Source: Rana temporaria (taxonomy: Eukaryota; Chordata; Amphibia; Anura; Ranidae). From it: 64,000 bases of DNA. A model generated the notes under the pieces. That model worked only from the letters and a program-made list of their open reading frames with translations, was not told the DNA's origin and searched no databases. A program made the translations under genes and the position numbers. Positions 34,381 through 47,755 of the stretch are shown one piece after another. The DNA lies in NCBI RefSeq assembly GCF_905171775.1, contig NC_053490.1:457328562-457392561 (forward strand), given 5' to 3'. Positions within the stretch are counted from its first letter, which is position 1; every line of letters begins with the position of its first letter.

Positions 34381-35033
34381 GGGCCAGATTCACAGAAGAA
34401 ATACGCCGGAGTATCTACTGATACTCCGGCGTATTTTCAAATTTGCCGCGTCGTATCTTTAGTTTGAATCCTCAAACCAAGATACGACGGCTTTTGGCTT
34501 CGATCCGACAGGCGTACGGCTTTGTACGCCTTCGGATCGTAGGTGTAATACTTTTGCGCCCGCTGGGTGGAGTTTGCGTCGTTTTCCGCGTCGGGTATGC
34601 TAATTAGCTGTTTACGGCGATCCACGAAGGTATGCGCGTTCGTCGCATTCTCTTACGTCGTCGATAGTCGGCTTTTCCCGGTGTATAGATAAGGCTGCTA
34701 TTTCCTGGCCTATCTTTAGACTTGCCATGTTAAAGTATGGCCGTCGTTCCCGTGTCGAATTTAAAAAAATTTTTTTTGCGTAAGTCGTCTGTGAATAGGA
34801 AAGGACATAGCTCACGTTGACGTTCAAAAAATCACGTCGGTGCGACGTAATTTCGCGCAAAGCGCGGCAGGAAATTTCAAAAAAAGGCGGGCTTGCGCCG
34901 GATGGATTTACGCTACGCCGCCGCAAGTTTACAGGCAAGTGCTTTGTGAATAAAGCACTTGCCTGTAAAACTTGCGGCGGTGTAACGTAAATGAGATACG
35001 TTACGCCGCCGGAGTTCTACGTGAATCTAGCCC
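34381..35033. mobile_element. GC-rich MITE family A, copy 6
   Basis: 653 bp, ends GGGCCAGATTCACAG and GTGAATCTAGCCC, with a perfect TAT duplication (34378-34380 and 35034-35036). Confidence 0.88.
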
Positions 35034-35074
35034 TATATTTCCTGACAAGCATGTTTTATTTCCTAATTTGTATA

Positions 35075-35876
35075 TTAAAGTGCCACTCAAGGCAAAACTT
35101 TTCTTTTTTTTAAGGTTTTGAATAGAGTGTGGAGGGATTGGAACAGCTGTCAAGTTTTTTTTTATTGTGGTCTGTGCCCTCGTTAGGAATATTTACCCTC
35201 TATATTTGTCATGTTTACCGTTATCATCAAAAGTGAAGGTAAAAGAAAATCCCAAAATTTGGGTTGCCACCAGACTAGGAATAGAGGAAAAATATTTCAA
35301 TGGGGACAGTATTTCTGACAACCAGGGATTCCCCCCAATTTGGAGGGATTTCCTCTCACTTCCTGTTTTGGCTATGGGACAAGAAGTGAAGGAAAATTTC
35401 CCCAAAGGGACAAAGATGTAAAAAAAAATATGACAGGTTGGAACCCTCTCTTGCGCTATCCAAGTATGTCATTGCATGTGCTGGGTACATTCTTCTACAT
35501 CTATATTAAACCTTGCATAGTTCTGCGACAAGTTTCTGTACCCCATTGTTCTTTGAGCCGATAAAAAGTCTTTGGCAGTCCATAGATGATTTGATTTTCT
35601 TTCCTTCCACCATGGGTGGAAGGAAAGAAATTCACTTGATTCTTCCATCAACACAGTGTTGATGGGGGAATGCCTTTCGCAGCGCTATTGTGTTCTGCCA
35701 GCAGGGGAGCCTTCCTGGTCGGAAGAGCTAAAGCCACTGAAAGTAATCGAATGTAAAAAAACTAACAGGCTGGATGTACCTAAGTCAATCAATGGATCGA
35801 CTTTTGTACAATCAGTCTGCCCACACAAATATGAATAAGGTTTACTTTTTTTGCATTGCCTTTGAGTTCCTCTTAA
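35075..35876. mobile_element. TTAA-flanked element
   Basis: TTAA at both ends. The left AAAGTGCCACTCAAGGCAA pairs imperfectly with the right 'ttgcctttgagttcctc'. The interior resembles 42570-42870 ('ggtaaaagaaaatccca'). Confidence 0.6.
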
Positions 35877-36366
35877 GTTCTCTCTGCTAGATTCATTTCT
35901 GTCCACAAGAGGTCACCAAAATCATTTATCAAAAACTGCCCATATAACTAAACTGATCGAATCTATCTGCAGTGCTGTGCTAATGTTTTGAGCACTTGTG
36001 AAAAAATGTTGTTAAGTGAGGTTGCTTTAAAATAATGCAATTAATTGTCATTTATCACTTAATCTACAAAGTGCATAGATAGATTTTTTTTTAATAAAAT
36101 TAATATTTGGTGTGCCCAGCCTTTGCCTTTAATATAGCATCAATTCATGATATTAGGTGTGTCCTTTTACTTGTATTGCATATAACTTGACCTTCTTGAA
36201 ATGTAACAATACAGAATGCACGGTATATACATAGTATATAGGCTTTGTATTTATCTGTATGCACCTTGTCCAAAATCAAGAATTAAATAAAAAGAAAGAG
36301 CATTTATTTCTTTATATACAGTTGCACATAGTGTTTTTAGGAACTTGACAAGTAGGCTGTTCCAAA

Positions 36367-37890
36367 TGTAGTGCTACCCCCGCAGGAGCAGCTGGCATTA
36401 TTGGGTCCTCTGCTCTCGCTCTGCCTCTAGACAAAACCTCAGTCCTGCTGACACCACCAGAATACTGTGGCCAGGACCTCTCAACAGTCACAAAAAGATT
36501 TAATACACTAGCCTTTTAGAAATAAGCAGATTGTATTGGTAGACCAAAGTTAAGGAGGTAACACAGCAGATCAGTAGTTCAGTGTCAACATATGAAAACA
36601 GTGCAATACAAATACAATGCAGAAAGCCCAGACATTATACTCAGTGTGCACTGCAGTCCTAAGAACATAAACGAGAGTTCTCTGACTGAGAGATTATGAC
36701 CCAAGTGACTGTAGAGAACTACTAATAAGGCATAACAGGCTAGGTACCTTGAGGCCTCTCAGACAAGGGGCTAGGCTTTGGCCTGTGAGATTCATACACC
36801 AATAGCAACCCAGTCCTTCCCTCAGGTATGTAGTAATTCTGAGCAGTTCTTAGAGTAAACTTCTGCTGGTGATGTTGGGGCCCTTTGATGTTGGTGCACA
36901 AAAGCAGTAAAGTCATCTCCTGGGGTGAAGTTCAACAGTAGATAAATGTAGAGTTGGGCTCAGTGTGTAGCGAGGCCCCTGGTGCAGAATGGCAGAAATA
37001 AGGCTAGTTTCAGAAGGGCTGTGGAGGGGAAAAAGTTATGTACTAAGTCAGTGATATGCAATTAGCGGACCTCCAGCTGTTGCAGAACTACAAATTCCAT
37101 GAGGCACAGCAAGACTGACAGCCACAAGCATGACACCCAGAGGCATGATGGGACTTGTAGTTTTGTAACAGCTGGAGGTCCGCTAATTGCATATCCCTGT
37201 ACTAAGTTATCATGCAGTGTGGAGAGATGCACAAGGGGCAATCAAAGTCAGTGTTCTGGGGTACTAACAGCTTTGGACTCTGTCTCTGGTGTTGATGGCT
37301 GTGGCTTTCAGATGAAAATGGCAGCAGGGGTGATTAACTTCTAATGGCAAAGGGTCAATATAGGTAATGGCTCTCCTTAGGTTTTGGTTGAGAAAAGTTG
37401 TAGGTCAGTGATCCGCTCACTGGATCCTTCTGCGGCATTCAGCATGCGACAGTTTGTCATCTGTTGAGTGGGGGGCCCCTTTAAACAGCGATGGCGGCTG
37501 CCACAAAGGCAATCTGAATAGCAATTCTTGATGATGGGTGCTCAAACTCCTGACTAGATCCCCGAGTGCTCAGCAGAGAAGTCCAGCCTTTGGCTCTGGA
37601 ATGGCTCCGTCTGATGCAGTCCAGCCCGATTTGGTTCAGCACAGCTCACACATTTCTCCCAACTGCCCGGCTCCTTCCTGGACTTTTGTTCATATATTTT
37701 CCCTCCTGGTGCTTATGAGCTTTGTTTTTGCGGCCCTAGTTCAGCTGTGTGTAGGATTCTCCTTCTGGACTACATCTCTCAGTCTGCCCCTGACAACTGC
37801 ATTCCAATTATAGTTAGGCAAAACTAGTTGGCACTGCAGTCTGGTGGACAAATACAGTTCTGCAGCTTAGTGACAGTGCCCAGTGTTACA
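36367..37890. repeat. solo LTR containing an hAT MITE
   Basis: It starts TGTAGTGCTACCCCCG and ends CCAGTGTTACA, i.e. TG...CA termini, flanked by CAAA on both sides (36363-36366 and 37891-37894). No internal retroviral or Gypsy coding sequence adjoins it. The size is 1.52 kb, of which 159 bp is the nested MITE and its duplication. The LTR assignment rests on termini and duplication only. Confidence 0.55.
37049..37199. mobile_element. palindromic hAT MITE, 151 bp
   Basis: The ends CAGTGATATGCAATTAGCGG and 'ccgctaattgcatatccctg' are inverted copies. A perfect 8-bp TACTAAGT duplication lies at 37041-37048 and 37200-37207, the hAT hallmark. Confidence 0.9.
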
Positions 37891-38342
37891 CAAACATCTA
37901 GGAGAACCAACCTCAGTTCTTCTGCAGGTTTAAGTGGTCTCAACAGCTTCTGCCTCCTCATATAATTCCAGACAGGCTTAATGATGTTGAGATAAGAGCT
38001 TTGTGTTGGTTATACTTCCTTTTCCAGTAGTGCTTGTTTTCTTTTTCCCCCAAAAATAGTCCTTTATTACTGGCTGTATGTTTGGGATCTTTGTCCTGCT
38101 GAAGAATACATTTTGGACACTTGCTCTAAAGGTATTGCATGATGAATAAGTATACAGTATGCCCATGCTTTTTGGTACTGAAAGGATCATTTGGCCAAAA
38201 TCCCAGCTACATGTTCAGAAATGCAGCCAAAAACCTGAAAACAACCTTCACCACGCTTCGTATGTAGGGACAGGACCCATGCTGGATAGGGAACGTGTAT
38301 TTAACCCTGGGGAGAAGTTCCTGATGAGGAGGGACAGAATAG

Positions 38343-39135
38343 TAGATAAGACATGTGCACACTAAAATATTTTGTTTCAGAATTTTGTTTTCGCCCGAAA
38401 AATTCATTTATTTACTTACTCCCGAAATTAGTTTTTATTTATTTTGTTTCCTTATAAAATGCATTAGTCTGAAAATCAATTAAGGTCTGTCAATTGAAGG
38501 CTTATGGTGTCTGTCGAATCTTCCAAGAAGATTTGACGGAGCAATAAACTGTACGATGCCACAATCATATATTTCCAGTCGAATGTTCCGCCTACAAGCT
38601 ATAGAAGAATTCTAATGTTGTATGACACTAGTAATAATTAGATTTATGAATTATCATTACTAGTCAACTAACATTTGAATTCTTCTATAGCCTATGGGCA
38701 GAGCATTTGACTGAAAATGTATGATTGCGGCGTCGTACAATTTAGCTGCTTGTCGAATCTTCTTAGAACTTTCGACAGACGCCTTCAATGACAGATTCAA
38801 CGTTTGTATGTTTTGCTCTGCTTCGTCAAATCTTCGTTGTTCATTTCGAATGGTCTACCCCAACACTGTCCCTATAATGTCGAATCTTTCCTCTCTATGT
38901 AGAATAATCTGGGACTAATAGAGTTAAGGTTAGGCACATTCGACCACAGGTTCGATAGACACAGATTGCTATTGTCAACGTCATATCCAATCTCCTATCT
39001 ATATCGAACTGTTGTAGCAACGAAAATCTTTCAGATTTCGGATTCTGCACATTGGTTTTCGTTTGTTAAAACGATAAGAAAATACCCGAAATTCGGACGA
39101 AAACGCATTCGGACGAAAACGAATGCACATGTCTA
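38343..39135. mobile_element. hAT-type element, non-autonomous
   Basis: A perfect 8-bp CAGAATAG duplication (38335-38342 and 39136-39143) flanks ends with inverted GACATGTGCA motifs. The interior is a foldback around 'tagaagaattc' and 'tattactagt' with 'ttcg/cgaa' rich ends. Confidence 0.82.
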
Positions 39136-39661
39136 CAGAATAGGGATTGCGCTGCTTCTCCCACTTCGCTATCCATGGGATTTTAGTACTGTGATAAAGA
39201 GCTTGCAAATCGTTCACAAAAGTGCCATTTAAATCGCTTAACAGATACCCCTCTACTCAGATGCTACTCTGATAACATAAGCCTTATCTAGGTGACATAA
39301 AATTGCTGAAATTATTCCAATGTGCCACTAAAATTGCAGAGTTTCTGTACCTAAGTTAATGAAAAAAATATTATTTAGCCTAAAAGCAGAGGATTTAGGA
39401 GAAAATACATACCTTTCTCCTGACTCCAGTAGGGTTCCTGTAGCACCATGACTGGTGCTCCGCAGCTCCACTGAAAGCTGCAACTGGCTCCAGTCACACT
39501 CCAGCCTCCTAAATGTACAATACAAGGTTAATGTACCTGTATTGTACATGAAGAGTCTCTACCTGCAGACTGGAGCTTTGTGTGGTGGAAAAGAGCATTT
39601 TAGCCAGTTGATATGGGGAGACAGGCAAGCAAGACAGCCTGTTCTGCAATCATCAGACCAG

Positions 39662-39940
39662 TGGTCCCCCAGATGTGGCCCTTTGCTTGCTTTTATGTGG
39701 CCCTTGTGGTGCTATTTTATACACTAACAATAAAGGGCACAATTCCTACCAGTGACATCAACAATGGGGCCCAATGATACCAACGATGGGGCCCAATGAC
39801 ACCAAAGATAGGGCACAATTCCTTCCCACTGATGCTGGGACATTTTGTACTCCCAATGGCCACAGTCCAGTCCCCCCAAAGTCTGAACGACAATAAATTA
39901 GCCCTTTGTTTAGAAATTTTGGAGACCCCTAGACTATGGC
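39662..39940 (-). repeat. hAT-like minisatellite-bearing repeat, short copy
   Basis: It starts CAGTGGTCCCCCAGATGTGG and ends TTTTGGAGACCCCTAG. Internal units of 'ccaatgataccaacgatggggc' match (reversed) those at 1860-2110. It has the same family ends as 1760-3867. Confidence 0.6.
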
Positions 39941-40988
39941 ACTGCAAGGGTGGAATGTTCTATTTTTATGAAATTGGACTTTAACAGTGTACATGCATAC
40001 CTGGGAGAAATAATGCCGTTTTAACCCTTTTGCTGCCAGAACCAAGTGTGTTTTTTGCACACGTTTAAAAAAAAAATTTTAGGCCTTAAGATTAAAAGGA
40101 AATTCCAAAAATGTTCTATATTTTCTGAAAGAAGACACCTTAGAGAATAAAATAGTGGAAATATGTTATACAATATTACTACAAAGGTCTAGTAAATGCA
40201 ACATTTAATTTAAATACATTTTTTACAATTACATATTTTTTTTCATATTGTTGTTGAATGCATTGTCTATGCAACATATGGACATGGCAGCGAAAGGGTT
40301 AGAGGCAAAGGGTGGACACACCAAATATTGATTAGATTTTGTTTTTTTTTCCTCTTTTTCCTCTTTCTGCACTTTGTAGGTTGCTAACTGATAAATAAAA
40401 ACTATTAATGTCATCCCTCACTGAACACTGCTGGCAATGTGGAAGACTGGTTGGATTGATGTACATATATGGTGCTCCATTACATGTGCTCCCTTACAAA
40501 CATTCTTGGACAAGATTTCTCAGATATATCAAATGTTATCCAGGATTTTGTAGAAATTGTCTCTTGAAGCTGCCTTTCTTCCATTAGACCAGGCATTATG
40601 TCCAAGGTGCATTAAGGGTAACTTAAAGTTTGTCAGTCAGCATCTAGAGCCGTGATCCCCAGGCACTGGGGATTGACCACCCCTTCACCAATTAGGGAAT
40701 ATTGCACAACTTTACAATGCCCACATCAAAATTCATCAAAAGGTGAATTTAAAAAACGGTTTTAGGCTTGCAAGAAGATGGTTTTTATTGCCAACATGAG
40801 ATGTTCTAGAGCATTTTCCTTATGTTTTGTATACTATTAACTTCTCTAAACACTTCAACACATATTACACACACAACATTTTTTTTTTAATTCACAGTGC
40901 CTAAAGCTTTTGCACAGTACACTTGCACACACCCATTAGACTAAATAAACACCCCATCTACAACTAATCTAGACCCCTCCCAGCTTAC

Positions 40989-41134
40989 CGTGCAATTTCA
41001 CATTTACTGACATCCAGGCCTCTCTTGGGCATGAAACCCATTCCTCTCTGAGGTTCCTTACTGCTGAAAGTACTCAAGTAATGGACATAAGGAGCTTCAG
41101 TTGTTATCTCAAAGTATCGAATGCTGCTATCACC
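40989..41134 (-). CDS. coronin-6 exon: blade-seven region
   Basis: 146 bp beginning at GGTGAT after TTTAG. It encodes GDSSIRYFEITTEAPYVHYL, STFSSKEPQRGMGFMPKRGL and DVSKCEIA plus two bases of an arginine codon (CG). FSSKEPQRGMGFMPKRGLD is close to invariant in class I coronins. Donor GTAAGC. Confidence 0.97.
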
Positions 41135-42345
41135 CTAAAACAAGGCAATGGAAATAGTAAATTCCTTAAATCTATTTTCAAAAATCATATCGCTAAAAGT
41201 AGCAAATATTCTAACACAAGCACCTGTTTCAATTTAAAAATGTATTTTGGGAAACGATAAATACATAGGGGCAGATCCACAAAGAAAGTACGCCAGCGTA
41301 TCTATTGATACGCCGGCGTAATTTCAAAATGACCACGTCGTATCTTTGTTTTGAATCCTCAAAACAAGATACGACGGCATCTGGGTTAGATCCGACAGGC
41401 GTATGTCTTCGTACGCCTTCGGATCGTAGGTGTAGTACTTCGGCCCCCCGCTGGGTGGAGTTCGTGTCGTTTTCCGCGTCGGGTATGCTAATTAGCTATT
41501 TCCGACGATCCACGAACGTACAAGCGGCCGTCGCATTTTTTTACGCCGTTTCCGTTCGGCTTTTTCCGGCGTATAGTTAAAGCTGCTATCTGGTGGCGTA
41601 CTCAATGTTAAGTATGGCCGTCGTTCCCAAGCATAATTTTGAAAATGTTATGTCGTTTGCGTAAGTCGTCCGTGAATGGGGCTGGATGCCATTTACGTTC
41701 ACGTCGAAAACAATGACGTCCTTGCGACGTCATTTGGAGCAATGCACCCTGGGAGTTTTGACGGACGGGGCATGCGCAGTTCGTGCGGCGCGGGGACGCG
41801 CTTCATTTAAATGAAACACGCCCCCTACTCGCCGCATTTGAATTCCGCGCCCTTACGCCGCGAGAGATACACTATGCCGCCGTAACTTACGACGTGAATT
41901 CTTTCAGGATTCAAAACAAAGCCAGGTAAGTTACGGCGGCGTAGCGTATCTCAGATACGCTGCGCCGGTGAAGATCTTTGTGGATCTGCCCCATAAAGCA
42001 GAACCAAGACATCAAATGAAATAGCACAAATGTCTAAGACTGTATAGTCTTCTCCAGACCGATCTATCCGTCTATCTATCAGTTTATATATTTCAGTTTA
42101 GCACCTACATAAAATATTCTGTAGGTAATATATTTAAATTACCTATGTGTTATTGCTAGAATATTGATGTTAAATTCAGCCGTTCATCTGCTAAATTGAT
42201 TTTTTCTTGCTTACAATGACAGAGCAGCTGGATGTCTACACAAGAGAGGCTTTTACAGGTAAACGACATGCCTAAAATATGTTAAATACACATATAATCT
42301 CATATAAGGATTATTATTGACATGAAAAGCAAACAAGAAATTTAC
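41135..42345 (-). other. CORO6 intron, 1.2 kb, mostly one MITE
   Basis: The family A MITE at 41268-41992 makes up 60 percent of the intron. The rest shows nothing recognised. Confidence 0.85.
41268..41992. mobile_element. GC-rich MITE family A, copy 7
   Basis: 725 bp, ends GGGGCAGATCCACAAAG and CTTTGTGGATCTGCCCC, with a perfect ATA duplication (41265-41267 and 41993-41995). Confidence 0.9.
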
Positions 42346-42450
42346 CTTGCCACAGAGGTAAACTACACTGGAGTCGGGATCGTAGAAAGGGAGCAGTACA
42401 CCATTACTGGTATCCATTTCTTGTAAAGCTATAGGCTCTTCAAAGTTACT
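42346..42450 (-). CDS. coronin-6 105-bp exon
   Basis: 35 codons, phase 0 on both sides: SNFEEPIALQEMD, TSNGVLLPFYDPDSS and VVYLCGK. It follows either member of the alternative exon pair in frame. Acceptor CCCATAG, donor GTAAAT. Confidence 0.97.
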
Positions 42451-43602
42451 CTATGGGTAATAGACAGGGCAGATATGATTTCAAATTTCAAGGAAAGCTT
42501 TTAGCTGTCTGATTAGTTGCATGCTGCACTTCAATCATTAATAAACAAAAATTTGTTAAATTTCTTTTTTAAGCAAATCTAAAGTAAAAACTTTTGGACA
42601 GGGTAAGGAGTGGTTGGAACCTCAGCTAGGTTTCTATTGCTGTCTTTGTCCCTGATGGAGGAGATTTCTCTCTGTATTTGTTTTGGTGGTCAGTGTCACT
42701 GGAATAAAAAGTGAGGTAAAAGCCACAATATGAATTTTCTCTGAAACAGAAATGGAGAGGAAGTCTTCCAAAGGAGGAACATGTTCCAGTGAAAAGTGTC
42801 TATCTGAAGAGGTCTCCCCAATGGGACACAGAAGACAAAATGAACTGCATCTAACTGGGGTTTCACCACCACTCTATCCAGAATAATAAAAAAAAAGTTA
42901 TGACTTTATATATACTTGGCTGCATGGGTACAATGTTGATAAATCTACATATTACAGTACGATTTGACTATTAGGTCATAGAGAAAACCAGGGACACCTA
43001 ACCACATTACTCGGTAATCCATTATAGATTATTAGACCAAGCACGCATATCACTTCACAGGTTTGTGTGCCTATAAACTTTTATATTACTCCAATGTATT
43101 TATGCAGACCACAATCTTTAGTTTTTTTTTCTTCTTTGAGGTTTCTTTCTCAGGGCTTGCATTAAAGAAGAATGTTCGAAAAGTCGTAATATGAGCTCCA
43201 AGATTAATAAAAAATAAAATAAAAATTATTTTAGAACTAAATTAAAACAACTTATTTTATTTCGGTGACATGGTGTGTGGCTGAGTCACCACATTCCTAT
43301 TTCCTTAGACAGCTGCATATTTAAAAGTGACATCGATGATATATTCAGCGATGACCAACACATGGAATGTTTCCAGCAAAACATCTCCACTGAGAAATGT
43401 AAATGGTTTAATGAAGAGAGCAAATGAATAACAAGGCAAAGATCATTTTACATATTTATATTTGGGCAACATATGAAATATTTATTTTCATTGTAAAACA
43501 ACAAATAATTATTAGGTGCACTAAACTTGAACTTAATAAAAAAACTCCTAACTGTGAAAGGTTTGCACTAAAAGGATCATTCTGATGAAGGGAAAGACCC
43601 GC

Positions 43603-43958
43603 GTTGAATTTTGAAATTTTTACGCCGTTTGTGTAAGTCGTCAGTGAATGGGGCTGGGCGTCATTTACGTTCACGTCGAAACCAATGAGTCTTTGCAGAG
43701 TAATTTGGAGCATGCGCACTGGGATACGTCCACGGACGGCGCATGCGCCGTTCGTTCAAAACGTCATCTACGTGGGGTCATGCTTTATTTACATAAAACA
43801 CGCCCACCTCTTCACAATTTGAATTAAGCGCGCTTACGCCGGGACATTTACGCTACGCCACCGTAACTTAGGACGCAAGTGCTTTGTGAATACAGCACTT
43901 GCCTCTCTAACTTACGGCGGCGTAGCGTATATGAGATACGCTACGCCTGCCTAACGTT
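43603..43958. mobile_element. partial GC-rich MITE family A, copy 8
   Basis: It begins in the middle of the family ('ttttacgccgtttgtgtaag') and runs toward the right side ('gcgtagcgtatatgagatac'). Both ends are missing. Confidence 0.7.
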
Positions 43959-44425
43959 AGGCGCGTCTTTTTAAATCCAGCTAAATGTCTGCAAGTTACA
44001 CTCGGTGTGATTTCCAATGTTCAGCTGGCAATGAGTGGGCGCTAAATTCAAGACTGAAGTCATTACCATCTTCAAGCCTTCTATACTTACACAGTCAGTA
44101 CTGTCCTTTAAGAGGCGTCTGAATGTTTGAAACTTTGCCAAAACATGAACATGTTCTAGCTGGTGCAGCTTTATGTTTCTTACAGTGTACTTCGTTCTCC
44201 CTGGATGAAATACAGCCGTGAGACTGCTAAATTATTGATAAAGTCCTTCTACATTTTATTATAGATTATACATTTTATCTAGAGATTATAGAGAATGTTG
44301 AGCCAGCATTTACCAATGGATTGCATTGGTTTTCCATCATGGGTGCCTGTAGTAACACCCCACATTAAGGTCAACCCTGTAATCATAATATTTTCTTCCT
44401 ATACTGGTCCTAACTTGGTTTACAA

Positions 44426-44978
44426 CAGGGATGCCCAACCAGTAGCCCGCGGGGCCCTCTAATGTGGCCCGCGACCTCCTGCTCTGGGATGGAATAGAAT
44501 AGAATGCTGTTATTAGAGGTCAGTTTATTACTAAAATCAGTATACAGTATATGGGCATATCTTTTCTGCAGTGGTTACTGGGCTGCTTTAAAACTGATCC
44601 GCAGGTGCAGATTCGTTTACCCGAGGGTCACCTGCACTGAGCCATAGACTTCTGTTATTACCTGCGAGTTTGGTGAGCTTTCTGAAACCTGCAGAATGTA
44701 ATGGGAGTCTATTGCAAAGTGCAGGAAAGCCAAAAAGGTACACAGTGCAGCCTTGGGCCCCTTTCACATGGTTAGTCCGACCAATTGGACCCTCCATTCA
44801 CCTCCAAGTAGTGGAAGACAAAAAAAACTTGTGTCCTACCTCCAATACGATCTGCTAAAAAGTATAGTGGGCTCTGTCAGTGTCCGCTCTGCATCTACCC
44901 GCTCCGCTCATTGTGGCCCGCAACCGGTTACCAAGTCGCTTAAGTGGCCCTCGCTCTTAAAAAGGTTGGGCTCCCCTG
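44426..44978. mobile_element. hAT-type element, 553 bp
   Basis: The ends CAGGGATGCCCAACC and GGTTGGGCTCCCCTG carry a perfect 8-bp GTTTACAA duplication (44418-44425 and 44979-44986). The interior includes 'gtggcccgc' motifs typical of such non-autonomous copies. It has no transposase. Confidence 0.92.
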
Positions 44979-45111
44979 GTTTACAATAATGTCATGATAT
45001 GTAAATAAGGCCACCCTTTTGCCTCTGGGTAGGTGCATACTGCTGGATTGGCATGGTATATATACCACTTTGGTATACTGGATGTATTGGACAATAATTG
45101 TTTCTGACTAC

Positions 45112-45165
45112 TGAGTGCCTTTGGTTTCCCTGTGGTTATGTCGCACCATTAGATGTAAAGAGATT
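45112..45165 (+). repeat. 54-bp exact direct repeat, copy 1
   Basis: The 54 bases starting TGAGTGCCTTTGGTTTCCC are identical to 47484-47537. No known element edge is seen around them. Confidence 0.9.
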
Positions 45166-47483
45166 TTAAACAAAGTAATAAATGTTTTCCGATGCCTCTG
45201 TGATAACATTCTATTGATGCAAAAATACATAAAGATGAGTGAGCCTTTTATATGAGAACCTCAGAGAATAAGATTAAACATGTTGCTCACAGCAAGCAGT
45301 CGGATATCATATTTAATAAAAAAATATCACCAAGCTCTGTTTGCATTTCAATTGAGTACAAAGCATAACTTCAGTGAAGATTTCATTTTAAATTTCATCT
45401 ATTTAACAAAAAGTCAAGAACATACACTAAATAACCTATGACAGTGTATGAAATCAGTGAATTCATTATGTGTACAGATTAATGATAAAGGCTTTCTGAT
45501 AGAACAATGCTACTTTGTGGCAAATAAGATATATTTGCTGTTATACGTTTGATTACAATATATGTTACAAATAGGATATTAGGAGATTTATATTTTCCAT
45601 TTGTCCTGGTAAACACGATTACAGGGACTGAAAGTGAGCAACATTTCAGTTCCAGGCACCGCATCATCACGACAATGAAGTCTGGATTCCCCAGGTGCCT
45701 GAACTGATGTCTGTCTCAGCGAGCCACTGAGATCCTGAGCGTGGGAGGGGGGGCAGAGCGCAAAGCTGTGAAAACCAAGCCATCGGCGGTGTTCGATGGC
45801 TTGCAGTGGGGGACAGATGCAGAATCGGTCTGATGCTGCGTCCACCTAGTTAAGTATAATGGTAAAGGAAAAAAAAAACATACTTCTCTTTTAACTGGTT
45901 GTTACCAGCATATGAAATCCTAATTTCTTGCCATTTCACATGTAAGCATAGGCCAGAAGCTCAGGCGCAGCATAGCGTAGGGCCTGCATGATGGGGTTTG
46001 GTCAGGAAGGCATCAGTGAGTTAGGGGTTAACATGAGTTTGGGAATGTAGGGGAATATGTTGTCGCCTTATTGGAGGATAATAGGGTGGGGTAGGGTGTG
46101 TACAGGGTGGTCCTAAGGGTTTACTAGGGGGAAGATGACACCCTGGTAACAGTCTGACCAGAGGACAGCTAAGGAATAGATTCTCCCGCCCTGAGGTTAT
46201 GCGTTTTCCCTGTGTTCGTTTGTGTTAGTTTTGGTTCAGCGTGGTTGGGGATTGTGTAGTGTCGTAGCAGCAGTCAGAGGTCGTAGGGTTTTTGAAGGCG
46301 GGGATGGTTTCGTTCTTTGGAGAACGATGGTTTTGGGCCCATCTAAGAAGGGCGGAAGTAACACGTGGTGGGGTAGTTGGCTGTATCGGCTGGTGAGTTG
46401 GCCAAACCATTGTGCCTGAGCTGGCGTAAGTTGCGGCTGGGGGCCGTTAAAAAGGCAAGGTGGTGCCAGATACAGCTAGTGGTCAGTAAAGGGTGCCTTC
46501 AAAAATTCTAAGACATAAAAACAGGCAGTTACTTTCAGTTAGAGATTTTATGGGATGTTTTTTCTTGGTTTATCACCTATTTTTTATTCATTATGTAATA
46601 AAGGTATTTGTTTGTTTTTGCTTATTGTAATAAAGGGCTGCTATGGCCATTTAAACCCAATAAATGTGTTTGGTCTCTTCTATGGGGGTAAAATTAAGGT
46701 GATATTTGGGTAAGTGGCATAACAGCCGGGACTTGGACAATACCCCAGGCAAGGCAACTTCAAAGTCCAACAAATATGCTCTATTTTGCAGTTGAATATC
46801 AGTTATCAAAGTTTCAAATCTAAACTTGATGCATAGCTAAAAAAAAATTGGAAGTTATCTGTTAAACAAAAAGATTCTTATAGGTAACAAAGCTCTTTAT
46901 ATTGTGATGTCTACCTGTCCCAGCATTTTTATACACCACATGTACATGTTATGATATCATTAGTTATGGATGACTGTTCTTTACTAAGATCATAAAATCA
47001 CTATATTTGGGGCAGTGATATATCCATAAAAACATTGAGCTGTCTGTAGTTTATTTATTATGCATGCAACAAGATATATTTTGGGTTGGAAACCCTGTTT
47101 TACCCAAACCACATCATTGCAATTGCATACATCAATACATATATGACATTTTGTGTCCCATGGTCAGAATCTTATTTTCCAATAAAAACTTTGGTTAGAA
47201 TACACCACAAACTTGGTTAACTTGGACATAACCATCATGCTTTGCAGCATGGTCTAAGATATCTGCATATGCCATGCTGACACACTGCATTCTAAACCCT
47301 AGATTTGCACTGCTATTGACCACTGTAAGCATAAAGACCATATTGGAAATTCTGATGTTTGTACAGAAACAGAACCTCTAGCAGTAATACATGCCATTCA
47401 CAGATTCTCCAACATTACTTTCATTTGACTGTGTAATCAAAATTACCAGATGCAAGAGCAAGGTCAATTATGTGGCAACAAAT

Positions 47484-47537
47484 TGAGTGCCTTTGGTTTC
47501 CCTGTGGTTATGTCGCACCATTAGATGTAAAGAGATT
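47484..47537 (+). repeat. 54-bp exact direct repeat, copy 2
   Basis: Identical to 45112-45165, 2372 bp away in the same intron. The flanks differ immediately on both sides. Confidence 0.9.
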
Positions 47538-47755
47538 GTGAGAAAACAGGTCAGGTGTGGCTCGGGTTTAAGGGTCACACTTTTTAAAAAAAAATTGGTG
47601 AGATACAACTTGGCAAGTTCTGTGATGTAATTACTCATTGAATTTTGTTGAGAAAAACCGACATCTCTTTAAATCTAATTGCTGTAAAATATCTCAAAGT
47701 CTAAGTAAAAGCCACATGTTTAATATTAAAGCCTAGTGCAAAAGCAGGGATTATT

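Larger units (their letters stand above)
29700..40988 (-). other. large CORO6 intron, 11.3 kb
   Basis: It holds a LINE 3' fragment (30059-30446), a four-level nest (30692-32742), two family A MITEs (33078-34285, 34381-35033), a TTAA element (35075-35876), a solo LTR (36367-37890), an hAT element (38343-39135) and an hAT-like repeat (39662-39940). The stretches 32743-33074, 35877-36362, 37895-38334, 39144-39661 and 39941-40988 show nothing recognised. Confidence 0.85.
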
